Assembly (NCBI GenBank): GCA_028277865.1
Contig: JANQFM010000531.1
Span: forward strand, 1 to 5,388
Direction of reading: 5' to 3'
DNA length: 5,388 nucleotides
DNA from: Acidobacteriota bacterium
GTDB lineage: Bacteria; Acidobacteriota; UBA6911; RPQK01; DATIPO01
The notes below the pieces were generated by a model, which searched no databases, had not been told where the DNA came from, and saw only the letters and a list, made by a program, of their open reading frames with translations. Position numbers and translations under genes: made by a program. How positions within the stretch are numbered: position 1 is the first letter of the stretch; every line of letters begins with the position of its first letter. Below, in pieces: positions 1-5,337 of this stretch.

Positions 1-399
1 CATCTTCTGCAGCCAAGGCGCAAAGGCGGGGAAATCCGAATCCTTGCGGGCCTGCACCCAGGCTTGATAGGCCTCCGAGCGGGTTCGGGCCAGCTCGCGT
101 ACCAGGCTCTCAGGCAGCTTGACCGCCTTACGGTGATGCCGTTTCATTTCGCTGACGGAAGTGCTGTCCCAGCTCTCCAACGCGTCTTGGGAAAGTTCTT
201 CGATCAGCTCTCCCAGACGAGGATCGGTCAGCCTTTGGTGATGCAGTGCGGCCAGCGTCGACATCTGCCCAGCCCGAAAGGCTCCGCCGCGCGGGGGCAT
301 CATCACCTCCTGGTCCCAGGACATCTGGTCCAGGGCGCACTGCAAGTCCTTGATTTCGCGGGTTCTGGAATAGAATTCCTGGAGGAGTTTTGGAGGCAT
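1..399 (-). CDS. Carboxypeptidase Taq, peptidase family M32 (N-terminal part, cut by window edge)
   Basis: This frame opens with ATG at 399 and stays open for 133 codons to the window edge, so the gene continues to the left. M32 enzymes are metal-dependent carboxypeptidases, normally about 500 residues and cytoplasmic. Seen here: a helical N-terminus, the family signature SWDQEVMMPPRGG at residues 27-39, a following LTDPRLGELIEEL-type helix (57-69), KLPESLVRELA (94-104), and the EAYQAWVQAR...SDFPAFAPWL block (109-130). These match the conserved N-terminal order of M32. The HEXXH zinc site lies near the middle of the protein, beyond the window, so catalytic competence cannot be judged. The start is secure: the only in-frame candidate upstream is a CTG at 405, then a TGA at 411-409. 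No Shine-Dalgarno sequence precedes the ATG; the space is filled by a heptamer repeat. It lies 167 bases downstream of the radical SAM gene on the same strand and is probably transcribed separately. Confidence 0.92.
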   Translation of the reverse strand, partial: MPPKLLQEFYSRTREIKDLQCALDQMSWDQEVMMPPRGGAFRAGQMSTLAALHHQRLTDPRLGELIEELSQDALESWDSTSVSEMKRHHRKAVKLPESLVRELARTRSEAYQAWVQARKDSDFPAFAPWLQKM

Positions 400-400
400 G

Positions 401-440
401 GTCAGTTGTCAGTTGTCAGTTGTCAGTTGTCAGTTGTCAG
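401..440. repeat. Heptamer tandem repeat GTCAGTT x 5.7
   Basis: Five perfect copies of GTCAGTT plus a final GTCAG fill exactly 40 bases with no mismatch. On the minus strand the unit reads AACTGAC. The array stops one base before the M32 start codon (ATG at 399-397), occupying the place where a ribosome binding site should be. Each unit carries TGA on the minus strand, and because 7 is not a multiple of 3, any three units put a stop in all three frames. Heptanucleotide short tandem repeats of this sort are known as dispersed, non-coding elements in several bacterial groups, notably filamentous cyanobacteria. Confidence 0.97.
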
Positions 441-446
441 CGAGAG

Positions 447-472
447 ATTATGGCCTGCTCCGCGTTTCACAA
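447..472 (-). promoter_or_regulatory. Weak candidate promoter for the M32 gene
   Basis: On the minus strand TTGTGA (472-467) and CATAAT (452-447, five of six matches to TATAAT) are separated by 14 bases, shorter than the preferred 16-18. If used, transcription would start near 440-445 and the 5' leader would be almost entirely the heptamer repeat. The short spacer and high background G+C keep this tentative. Confidence 0.18.
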
Positions 473-504
473 CCTACGCGGTTCTTTCTCGACGAAGGGT
501 GAAG

Positions 505-535
505 GGCCACGAACCGGGCTTGTCCCGGTCGGGCC
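505..535. terminator. Hairpin after the radical SAM gene, possible terminator without U tract
   Basis: GGCC-A-CG-A-ACCGGG (505-518), loop CTTGT (519-523), CCCGGT-CG-GGCC (524-535) folds into 12 base pairs with two single-A bulges on one arm. It starts 31 bases after the radical SAM stop codon (TAG at 569-567), a suitable place to end that transcript. No run of T follows it on the minus strand, so it would not be a standard intrinsic terminator. It could instead be an mRNA-stabilising stem or one copy of a dispersed palindrome. Confidence 0.3.
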
Positions 536-566
536 ATGTTTAGAAACCAGCATCCGCGACCGGCTT

Positions 567-2024
567 CTATGATGCCAGATAATTGCACAACAGGCGGTAT
601 CCTTGCTGGAGCTGGATGCGCAGATCGGACAAGAGCGCGCCGTCATGTCGGACCCAGCGGGTGAGCCGCTTTCGCCAGTAGCCGGGACGGCCGTAAAAGC
701 CCCGCACAGCCCTTCGGCGCAAGGCTGCGACCTGGCCTCGGCTCAGAGTTAAAGTCGGCATGGCCACGGGGTTGCCGGACTGGTCCATGACCTCGAAATC
801 CTCATCGATCAGGCCCAATTTCAGAGCCTCCTCTCGGAAAGGGGTGCCTGCACGGGGGACGGCCACATTGAAGGAGGCGAAGTCGGGATCGGCCTGGCGC
901 AGGAATTCCAGCGTCTGCTGGAAGGTCTCTTCGGTCTCTCGGGGAAGCCCCAGCAGGACAGTGGCCACGGTTCGCATTCCGTAGGAGGAGCAGCGCCGGA
1001 ACCCCTGCAGAACCTCCTCCTTGCGGGCTTCCTTGCACACCGAGTCGAGCAGCTGCTGGCTGCCGCTTTCCAGCCCTAAGATGAGCGTATGGCAGCCAGC
1101 GGATTTCATCTGGGAGAGCAGGGCATCGTCCAGCAGGTCGGGACGGCTGAAGCAGACCCAGCCGAATCGATCAGCCAGCTGCCGCATCCCTGCCAGCAAC
1201 TCCAGGCAGCGCGAGCGGGGAATGCCGAAGGTCTGGTCCAGGAAAAACAGTTCGCGAACGCCCATCCGGCCCAGATCCTGCAACTCGTCCAGGACATCGC
1301 CGACCGGACGCTGCTTCCAGCCCAGCGTGGACATAACGCAAAAGCTGCATCGGTAAGGGCATCCGAAGTCGGTCATCACTGTCGCGAAACGCGAACGCCG
1401 CACGAAGGGATAGCGGTAAGGACGATCCACGAATAGGCGGTGCTCGGGCCTGGGCAGTCGAAAAGCCTGTCCTCGGGGACGCTCCAAGGGCAAGGCTTCG
1501 ACAACTCCTTGACGGCGCAGGGTCAGATTGCGCACCTTCGAATCGCCCCGCAGGTGCCCCAGCAAGTCAGCGCTGCTGAAATCGTGGACAAACCCTTCGA
1601 CAAAGGGCATCTCCGCAAGGCGTTGCCGACGTCTTTCGATCAGCACGTCCCCCACCAAGAATAGACGCGCCGCAGGGATGGCTTCAGCCAGTTGCCGATA
1701 AAAGGGCACGTCCTCGTCATAGGAGACCGAGCCGATCAGCCCCACCACTACCTGCGGCCCGATTCTCTCAATCCGTTGCAAACACTGGGCGGGATTCAGC
1801 TTGTCGACAATCGCATCCACCAGCTCCAGCTCATAATCCTCCTTCAGATATCCGCTCAAGAAAACCAGGTCGATGGGATGGTGAATGTAATCCGCCTGAG
1901 AGACCTTGCTGCAAAAATAATCCCGCAAATAGACCTTCCGCCCCGGCGGATTAAGCAAAACCAGCCTCTTCTTCCTCCCCTCCTCCCCCTCTTGGCGCCT
2001 CTGCGCCTCTGCGTGAAACCTCAT
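567..2024 (-). CDS. B12-binding-type radical SAM protein, substrate unknown
   Basis: A 485-residue protein. Residues 20-160 resemble a Rossmann-like cobalamin-binding domain: a KRLVLLNPPGRKVYLRDYF strand-loop, PIDLVFLSGYL (50-60), LELVDAIVDKL (67-76) and LFLVGD (121-126). The DxHxxG motif that supplies a lower cobalt ligand is absent. The radical SAM domain follows, with the 4Fe-4S motif CPYRCSFC (Cys222, Cys226, Cys229), then LFFLDQTFGI (259-268), GCHTLILGLESGSQQLLD (310-327) and GLPRETEETFQQTLEF (359-374), all typical of class B B12 radical SAM enzymes (BchE/HpnJ-like). About 110 further residues form a basic C-terminus. Such enzymes often methylate or rearrange unactivated carbons. The start is ATG at 2024, overlapping the GT9 stop as ATGA. 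An upstream start at 2177 would add a Gly-rich stretch that is only the GT9 gene in another frame. Residues 2-19 are encoded by a dispersed repeat, so the original N-terminus was probably near LVLLNPP. The substrate is inferred to be a glycan or lipid from context only. Confidence 0.93.
   Translation of the reverse strand: MRFHAEAQRRQEGEEGRKKRLVLLNPPGRKVYLRDYFCSKVSQADYIHHPIDLVFLSGYLKEDYELELVDAIVDKLNPAQCLQRIERIGPQVVVGLIGSVSYDEDVPFYRQLAEAIPAARLFLVGDVLIERRRQRLAEMPFVEGFVHDFSSADLLGHLRGDSKVRNLTLRRQGVVEALPLERPRGQAFRLPRPEHRLFVDRPYRYPFVRRSRFATVMTDFGCPYRCSFCVMSTLGWKQRPVGDVLDELQDLGRMGVRELFFLDQTFGIPRSRCLELLAGMRQLADRFGWVCFSRPDLLDDALLSQMKSAGCHTLILGLESGSQQLLDSVCKEARKEEVLQGFRRCSSYGMRTVATVLLGLPRETEETFQQTLEFLRQADPDFASFNVAVPRAGTPFREEALKLGLIDEDFEVMDQSGNPVAMPTLTLSRGQVAALRRRAVRGFYGRPGYWRKRLTRWVRHDGALLSDLRIQLQQGYRLLCNYLAS
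1991..2018 (-). repeat. Octamer repeat copy at the GT9/radical SAM junction
   Basis: CTTGGCG (1991-1997), two copies of CCTCTGCG (1998-2005, 2006-2013), then TGAAA (2014-2018). It belongs to the same family as the copies at 2639-2667, 2769-2783, 3113-3144 and 5325-5388. A pyrimidine-rich tract (about 1970-1990) adjoins it. Read on the minus strand it encodes the FHAEAQRRQEG start of the radical SAM protein, and it lies only four bases past the GT9 stop. Confidence 0.85.
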
Positions 2025-3223
2025 CCCAGCACCGCCTCCCGCACCAGCACCTCCCTTTCCAGAAACTCCGCCACCCCCGCAACCACCTCGTCCACCCCGA
2101 TTTCCTTCATGCAGGCCAGATGGTTGATGCAGTTTACCGTCTTGGCGTTGTCCAGGCTCATGCAGGGACTGCACCACAGCCCCCGGTAGAAGACCCGTTC
2201 TTGCACCGCCAGCGGCCCGTACCTGAGCGGCGTCTCCGGCCCATAAAACCCCACCACCGGGATCCCCAGCGCCGCTGCCATATGCAGCGGCCCGCTGTCA
2301 TTGGAGATCAGCAGCAGGCTCCCGGAAATCACCTCAGCCAACTGGCGCAAGCTGAGCTTGCCTGCCAGATTGCGCACCATTGACGGCTCATTCAGATCCT
2401 CCTCCAGCGGCCTCACGTAGCCCGTCTCAGAAGCTGCACCCACCAAAACGATCTCAAACCCGTAGCGCCTCAACAACTCCCGCCCCAGCAGTGCAAACCG
2501 GTCCCGAGGCCAACGCCGCTCGACAGCCAAGGGACTGGCGTTCGGATTGAGGATGATATAGGGAGGCTGGGGGCTGGGGGCTGGGAGCCGGGGGCGGAAA
2601 GATCCCAGAACCAGCAAAGGCCTTTCTCCTGCGTCCTCTCTCTGCGTCTCTGCGTCTCTGCGTGAAATCCCCTCTGCTACCTCGACAAGCCGCAAAAACT
2701 GCCCCGCCGCATGCCTGCGATCCAAAAACGGCAACGCCACATCCAGCAGCCTTTCCTTGCCTCCCCTCCTTTGCGCGAAACCCGCCAGACGCCTGCCGCC
2801 CGCAAGCACAGCCAGCAAGACCGAAAAATGGGCAAAGAACTCGGCGTCGATGATCAGCCCGTAGCCTTGGCGACGCAGCTTGGGCAGCAGGAACAAGCTT
2901 TGCCACAAGAATCCCCAAGGCGAGCGGAAGTCCAGGCAGTGGACTCGCTTCACCGCCGGAATCATCTCGAACAGGCCGCGGTTTTGCCTCAACGTCAAAT
3001 AGTGAATCTCCGCCTGCGGAAACATCTGCTGCAGGCGCCGCAAAGCCGGTTCGGAAAGGATAATGCTGCCGATCCCCCAAAACTTGATAAAAAGAATCTT
3101 CTTCGGCTTCACCTTTGCGCCCCTGGCCTCTTTGCGCGAAACCCCCAGCACCCGCACCAGCACCCGCCCCAGATGCGCATCCAGGAACTTGGCTGCCTGT
3201 ATGTAAAAGCGTTGCGAATCCAT
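2021..3223 (-). CDS. Glycosyltransferase family 9 (heptosyltransferase-like)
   Basis: A 400-residue GT-B enzyme of the ADP-heptose:LPS heptosyltransferase family, which adds sugars to a lipid-linked core at the inner membrane's cytoplasmic face. The N-terminal Rossmann domain starts at KKILFIKFWGIGSIILSEP (41-59), with FPQAEIHYLT (68-77) and YGLIIDAEFFAHFS (121-134). The C-terminal domain starts at IILNPNASP (223-231) and contains FEIVLVGAASE (256-266) and the nucleotide-sugar signature SNDSGPLHMAAALGIPVVGFYGP (307-329). A cysteine-rich end (CSPC 351-354, C365, C371) is common in the family. The usual IGD motif reads IGS (Ser53), so the position of the proposed catalytic Asp is changed. ATG 3223 was chosen because it overlaps the GT87 stop by one base (TGATG); a TTG at 3247 in frame is the alternative. 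Residues 27-38, about 145-156, 185-198 and 208-220 are encoded by repeat elements. ADP-heptose as donor is not certain. Confidence 0.9.
   Translation of the reverse strand: MDSQRFYIQAAKFLDAHLGRVLVRVLGVSRKEARGAKVKPKKILFIKFWGIGSIILSEPALRRLQQMFPQAEIHYLTLRQNRGLFEMIPAVKRVHCLDFRSPWGFLWQSLFLLPKLRRQGYGLIIDAEFFAHFSVLLAVLAGGRRLAGFAQRRGGKERLLDVALPFLDRRHAAGQFLRLVEVAEGISRRDAETQREDAGERPLLVLGSFRPRLPAPSPQPPYIILNPNASPLAVERRWPRDRFALLGRELLRRYGFEIVLVGAASETGYVRPLEEDLNEPSMVRNLAGKLSLRQLAEVISGSLLLISNDSGPLHMAAALGIPVVGFYGPETPLRYGPLAVQERVFYRGLWCSPCMSLDNAKTVNCINHLACMKEIGVDEVVAGVAEFLEREVLVREAVLG
2025..2051 (-). repeat. GTGCTGG-type direct repeat, copy 1 (GT9 3' end)
   Basis: CCCAGCACC (2025-2033) and CCCGCACCAGCACC (2038-2051) recur exactly at 3144-3152 and 3151-3164. 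In both places the block directly adjoins an octamer-repeat copy on the TGAAA/CGAAA side, so the two may be one composite element of about 55-60 bases. Here it encodes the last residues of the GT9 protein (EVLVREAVLG). Confidence 0.55.
2565..2594 (+). repeat. Heptamer repeat CTGGGGG with G-quadruplex motif inside the GT9 gene
   Basis: CTGGGGG occurs at 2567-2573 and 2574-2580, then CTGGGAG at 2581-2587 and a further G5 run. The G runs (G5-CT-G5-CT-G3-AGCC-G5, 2569-2594) meet the standard four-tract, short-loop definition of a G-quadruplex motif. The G-rich strand is the template strand for the GT9 gene. On the coding side it yields a proline-rich stretch (RPRLPAPSPQPP, residues 210-221) in the linker between the two GT-B domains, just before IILNPNASP. 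Confidence 0.85.
2639..2667 (-). repeat. Octamer repeat copy inside the GT9 gene (TCTCTGCG x 3)
   Basis: Three perfect TCTCTGCG units (2639-2646, 2647-2654, 2655-2662) end in TGAAA (2663-2667), with a further looser unit upstream (TCCTGCG, 2628-2634). It encodes ISRRDAETQRED-type sequence at GT9 residues 186-197, in the inter-domain linker where family conservation is low. The same frame is kept on both sides. Confidence 0.9.
2769..2783 (-). repeat. Octamer repeat copy inside the GT9 gene (short)
   Basis: CTTTGCGCGAAACCC is an exact 15-base match to 3130-3144. A pyrimidine-rich run precedes it (2751-2768), as at other copies. It encodes part of AGFAQRRGGKER (GT9 residues 147-157). Family 9 proteins normally have a Gly-Phe and basic residues near here, so part of the match could be native coding sequence rather than an inserted element. 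Confidence 0.55.
3113..3144 (-). repeat. Octamer repeat copy in the 5' part of the GT9 gene
   Basis: Two CTTTGCGC units (3113-3120 and 3130-3137) are separated by nine bases and end in GAAACCC (3138-3144). It encodes GVSRKEARGAKV (GT9 residues 27-38), immediately before the first beta strand of the Rossmann domain (KKILFIKFWG), a position outside the conserved fold. Confidence 0.85.
3144..3164 (-). repeat. GTGCTGG-type direct repeat, copy 2 (GT9 5' end)
   Basis: CCCAGCACC (3144-3152) and CCCGCACCAGCACC (3151-3164) match the block at 2025-2051 exactly, except that five extra bases separate the two parts there. It adjoins the octamer copy at 3113-3144 and encodes GRVLVRVLG (residues 19-27), similar to the EVLVREAVLG at the other end of the same protein. 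Confidence 0.55.
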
Positions 3224-5337
3224 CAATTGCTCGGCATTGGCATCCAAAACAAGGTCGTGCAGCCCAGCCCTCGCCCCCGATCCGATGTGAAGAGGATACG
3301 ATTGCGCTCCTCATCCCAAACCGGATCGCGGTCGATGGCCGGATTGGATGTTAACCGGACTGACTGCCGACTGGCCAGATCGAGCATCCAGATGTCTTGG
3401 TTGCCCGCTTGGTTCAGCGAAAACAAGACCCGCCGCCCGTCAGACGACACTGTGGGCCGATGGCAGCCATCCGCCTCATGAAGCAATTCCGCCCGCCCGT
3501 CATCGACCCGTACCCTCCAAATCCCTGCTTTGAGTGCCTTCTGCGGGTTCGCTCCCCCGCAAAACAGCAACCGCACCCCATCCGGCGAAAAGGCTGCATC
3601 ATAACCTCCCGCAGTCGCCTCCAAAGCTGTCAGGCCTCCAGTCTGCAAGTCGTAAAGATGCAGCCTTCCACCTCGTTCAAAAGCAAAGCTGCCACCCTCG
3701 GGATGCCAAGCTGGCGACTGCCCCTCCACCACTTTGCGCGGCGCGCTTCCCGGTCGCAGGCTAAGCCAGATCTCGCTGCGGCCTTCGACCACTGTCTCGA
3801 ACAACAGCGACGAGTCGTCGCGGGCCAGGCTGGGGTGGAAGTAGTTGCGCCCATCAGGCAGTCCCCAGGCTTGGCCGGATTGGTCCAAGATGCGGTAGCG
3901 GTTGTCCAGCAGCGCGCAGTAGCTGAAGACCGTCCGGTGCGATCCCCGGTTGGGGCTGTGGGCGATCAGCCCCAAGTGGCGCTGGTACTCCCGGCCTTGG
4001 ATTGCCAGCCGCCGAGCACCATCGGAGGGGCGGCTGCGGTAGCTCCAATAAGAGGTCGCAGCCTGCAGCAGGGCCAGAACCAACAGCAAAGCCAAAAGCG
4101 GAACCCGAAGCGCCATCCTGCCTTTGAGCTGGGTCCGAAAGGCCAGCACCGCAGCCGCTGCCAATGCCGTCAGCAGCCATAGCCGAGGATAGGCCGGCAG
4201 GTTGCCGACACCCTGGGCCAATGGCTTCAGCCACACCGAGTGGGGCAAGTTGACGGCGGAGAAAAGCCCAGCCAACAGCAGCGCTGTCCCCAGGCGCTGC
4301 TGCCCCATGGCCAGGCGGACCCAGCAGGCTGCACTGATCGCCAGCAGCAGCAAGTGGTAGGTCGCGCTTCCCGGCGAAAGAAGCAGCAGGACAAGAGGAA
4401 TCCAGCCCAGTTCAAAAAGCCTCTGTTGCTTATTGCAGTCAAAGCGAATGCGAATGAAAATCAGAATGCAGATTCCGACCAGGGTCCAGAAAAGCAAGCT
4501 CTTGACGAAAAAGAAAATCAGGGGGGATTCCAGCAACGGATGCGGATTGAGTGATTCTTCGAACAGGAAAAGCCGCCGCAGCAGGCTGTTCCAGGACTGG
4601 AAGGCCACCGAATAGGGATCCTGGATCTCACCCATCAAGTGGCGGGGGAGCACCTGCATCAGAAAGCTCTCCCACACCCGCCATCCCATTGCAGCCAGCG
4701 ATGCAGCCGCCACCGTCAGTGCCGTGGCTGTAGCGGCCAAGACCAGCTTCCACTGACGCTTCCAGGCGAAGTAAAGGATGAAAAAGGCTGCAAAGTACTT
4801 GACCGGCACCAGGCTGCCCAGCAGGATTCCGGCTGCCGCAGGACGACGGTGTCGGGCCAGCTCGAGCCCTCCCAAAATGGAGGCGGTCAGCAACAGGTAG
4901 ATCTGACCGAAAATAAAATTGTTGAGCAGTCCGTAGCCGCAGGCCAGCATGAGCAGCGCCGCATAGGGCCACTCCAGCCCGCAGACGCGAGCCAGCAGCC
5001 AGATGTTGACGGTCAGTAAGAGGAGGTTGAACCAAGTCCACAGGGTCCGCGCCGTGACCGGATCGAGCGGGGTGAGGGGAAGGAAGAGCAGGGCGGTGGG
5101 CGGGGGATGCGGGATCCAGCCTCCCACCTGGCCTCGGATGCCGTAGCGGTCCATTTGGCGCTGAAACCAGGCAAAATCGCTGTAGGCCGGCTCGACCGAG
5201 ATTCCTTCCGCCACCAGCTTGGAGGCCGTGTAATAATTGGCGAAATCCCCCTGCGCATTGCCCGTGGCCGGTAGGATCCCCTTCCAAAGAAGAATCAGTC
5301 CGCCGATCAGGACGAGGAGTTTCGCGCCAAGGCGCAA
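3223..5337 (-). CDS. DUF2029/GT87 polyprenyl-phosphate-sugar glycosyltransferase fused to a PD40 beta-propeller
   Basis: A 704-residue protein from TTG 5337. Residues 1-430 are a multi-pass GT-C membrane domain of the DUF2029/GT87 type, known for alpha-mannosyltransferases that use polyprenyl-phosphate-mannose outside the cytoplasmic membrane. Seen: a first helix (about 6-19), GDFANYY (30-36) whose Asp31 matches the proposed catalytic acid in the first outer loop, PHPPPTALLFLPL (77-88), FGQIYLLL (143-150), AAGILLGSLVPVKYF (168-182) and SPGSATYHLLLL (321-332), with about 11-13 helices. Residues 490-700 hold four or more TolB-like PD40 repeats: HPSLARDDSSLLF (501-513), SPAWHPEGGSFAF (541-553), DAAFSPDGVRLLF (580-592), RPTVSSDGRRVLF (627-639) and DPVWDEERNRILF (671-683). 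GT87 proteins usually end at the membrane domain. No ATG or GTG precedes the TTG in this frame and it stays open to the window edge, so the true start may lie further right. The TTG lies inside a repeat. Substrate and propeller role are unknown. Confidence 0.83.
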   Translation of the reverse strand: MRLGAKLLVLIGGLILLWKGILPATGNAQGDFANYYTASKLVAEGISVEPAYSDFAWFQRQMDRYGIRGQVGGWIPHPPPTALLFLPLTPLDPVTARTLWTWFNLLLLTVNIWLLARVCGLEWPYAALLMLACGYGLLNNFIFGQIYLLLTASILGGLELARHRRPAAAGILLGSLVPVKYFAAFFILYFAWKRQWKLVLAATATALTVAAASLAAMGWRVWESFLMQVLPRHLMGEIQDPYSVAFQSWNSLLRRLFLFEESLNPHPLLESPLIFFFVKSLLFWTLVGICILIFIRIRFDCNKQQRLFELGWIPLVLLLLSPGSATYHLLLLAISAACWVRLAMGQQRLGTALLLAGLFSAVNLPHSVWLKPLAQGVGNLPAYPRLWLLTALAAAAVLAFRTQLKGRMALRVPLLALLLVLALLQAATSYWSYRSRPSDGARRLAIQGREYQRHLGLIAHSPNRGSHRTVFSYCALLDNRYRILDQSGQAWGLPDGRNYFHPSLARDDSSLLFETVVEGRSEIWLSLRPGSAPRKVVEGQSPAWHPEGGSFAFERGGRLHLYDLQTGGLTALEATAGGYDAAFSPDGVRLLFCGGANPQKALKAGIWRVRVDDGRAELLHEADGCHRPTVSSDGRRVLFSLNQAGNQDIWMLDLASRQSVRLTSNPAIDRDPVWDEERNRILFTSDRGRGLGCTTLFWMPMPSN

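Noticed and set aside
13..30. Octamer-like sequence CCAAGGCGCAAAGGCGGG inside the M32 gene
   Set aside because: It resembles the arm of the palindrome at 5325-5339, but it encodes FPAFAPWL, a block conserved in M32 peptidases, so chance similarity is the simpler reading.
401..440. CRISPR array
   Set aside because: The 7-base units are contiguous with no spacers, so this is a simple tandem repeat.
64..543. 159-codon plus-strand open frame
   Set aside because: It runs antisense to the M32 gene and through the heptamer array; its protein is low-complexity there and resembles no family.
2025..2177. Start of the radical SAM gene at 2177, adding 51 residues
   Set aside because: The added segment is Gly-rich shadow coding of the GT9 3' end; ATG 2024 gives the ATGA overlap expected in an operon.
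1692..2189. 165-codon plus-strand open frame
   Set aside because: Antisense to the radical SAM and GT9 genes, with a composition expected of the reverse of a G+C-rich gene and no motif.
2711..3481. 256-codon plus-strand open frame, and the overlapping 286-codon minus-strand frame at 2454-3314
   Set aside because: Both overlap the GT9 gene, whose conserved motifs fix the true frame; the Ala/Gly-rich minus-strand product comes from repeat DNA read out of frame.
3397..4182. 261-codon plus-strand open frame
   Set aside because: Antisense to the PD40 part of the GT87 gene; Gln/Pro/Arg-rich with no recognisable domain.
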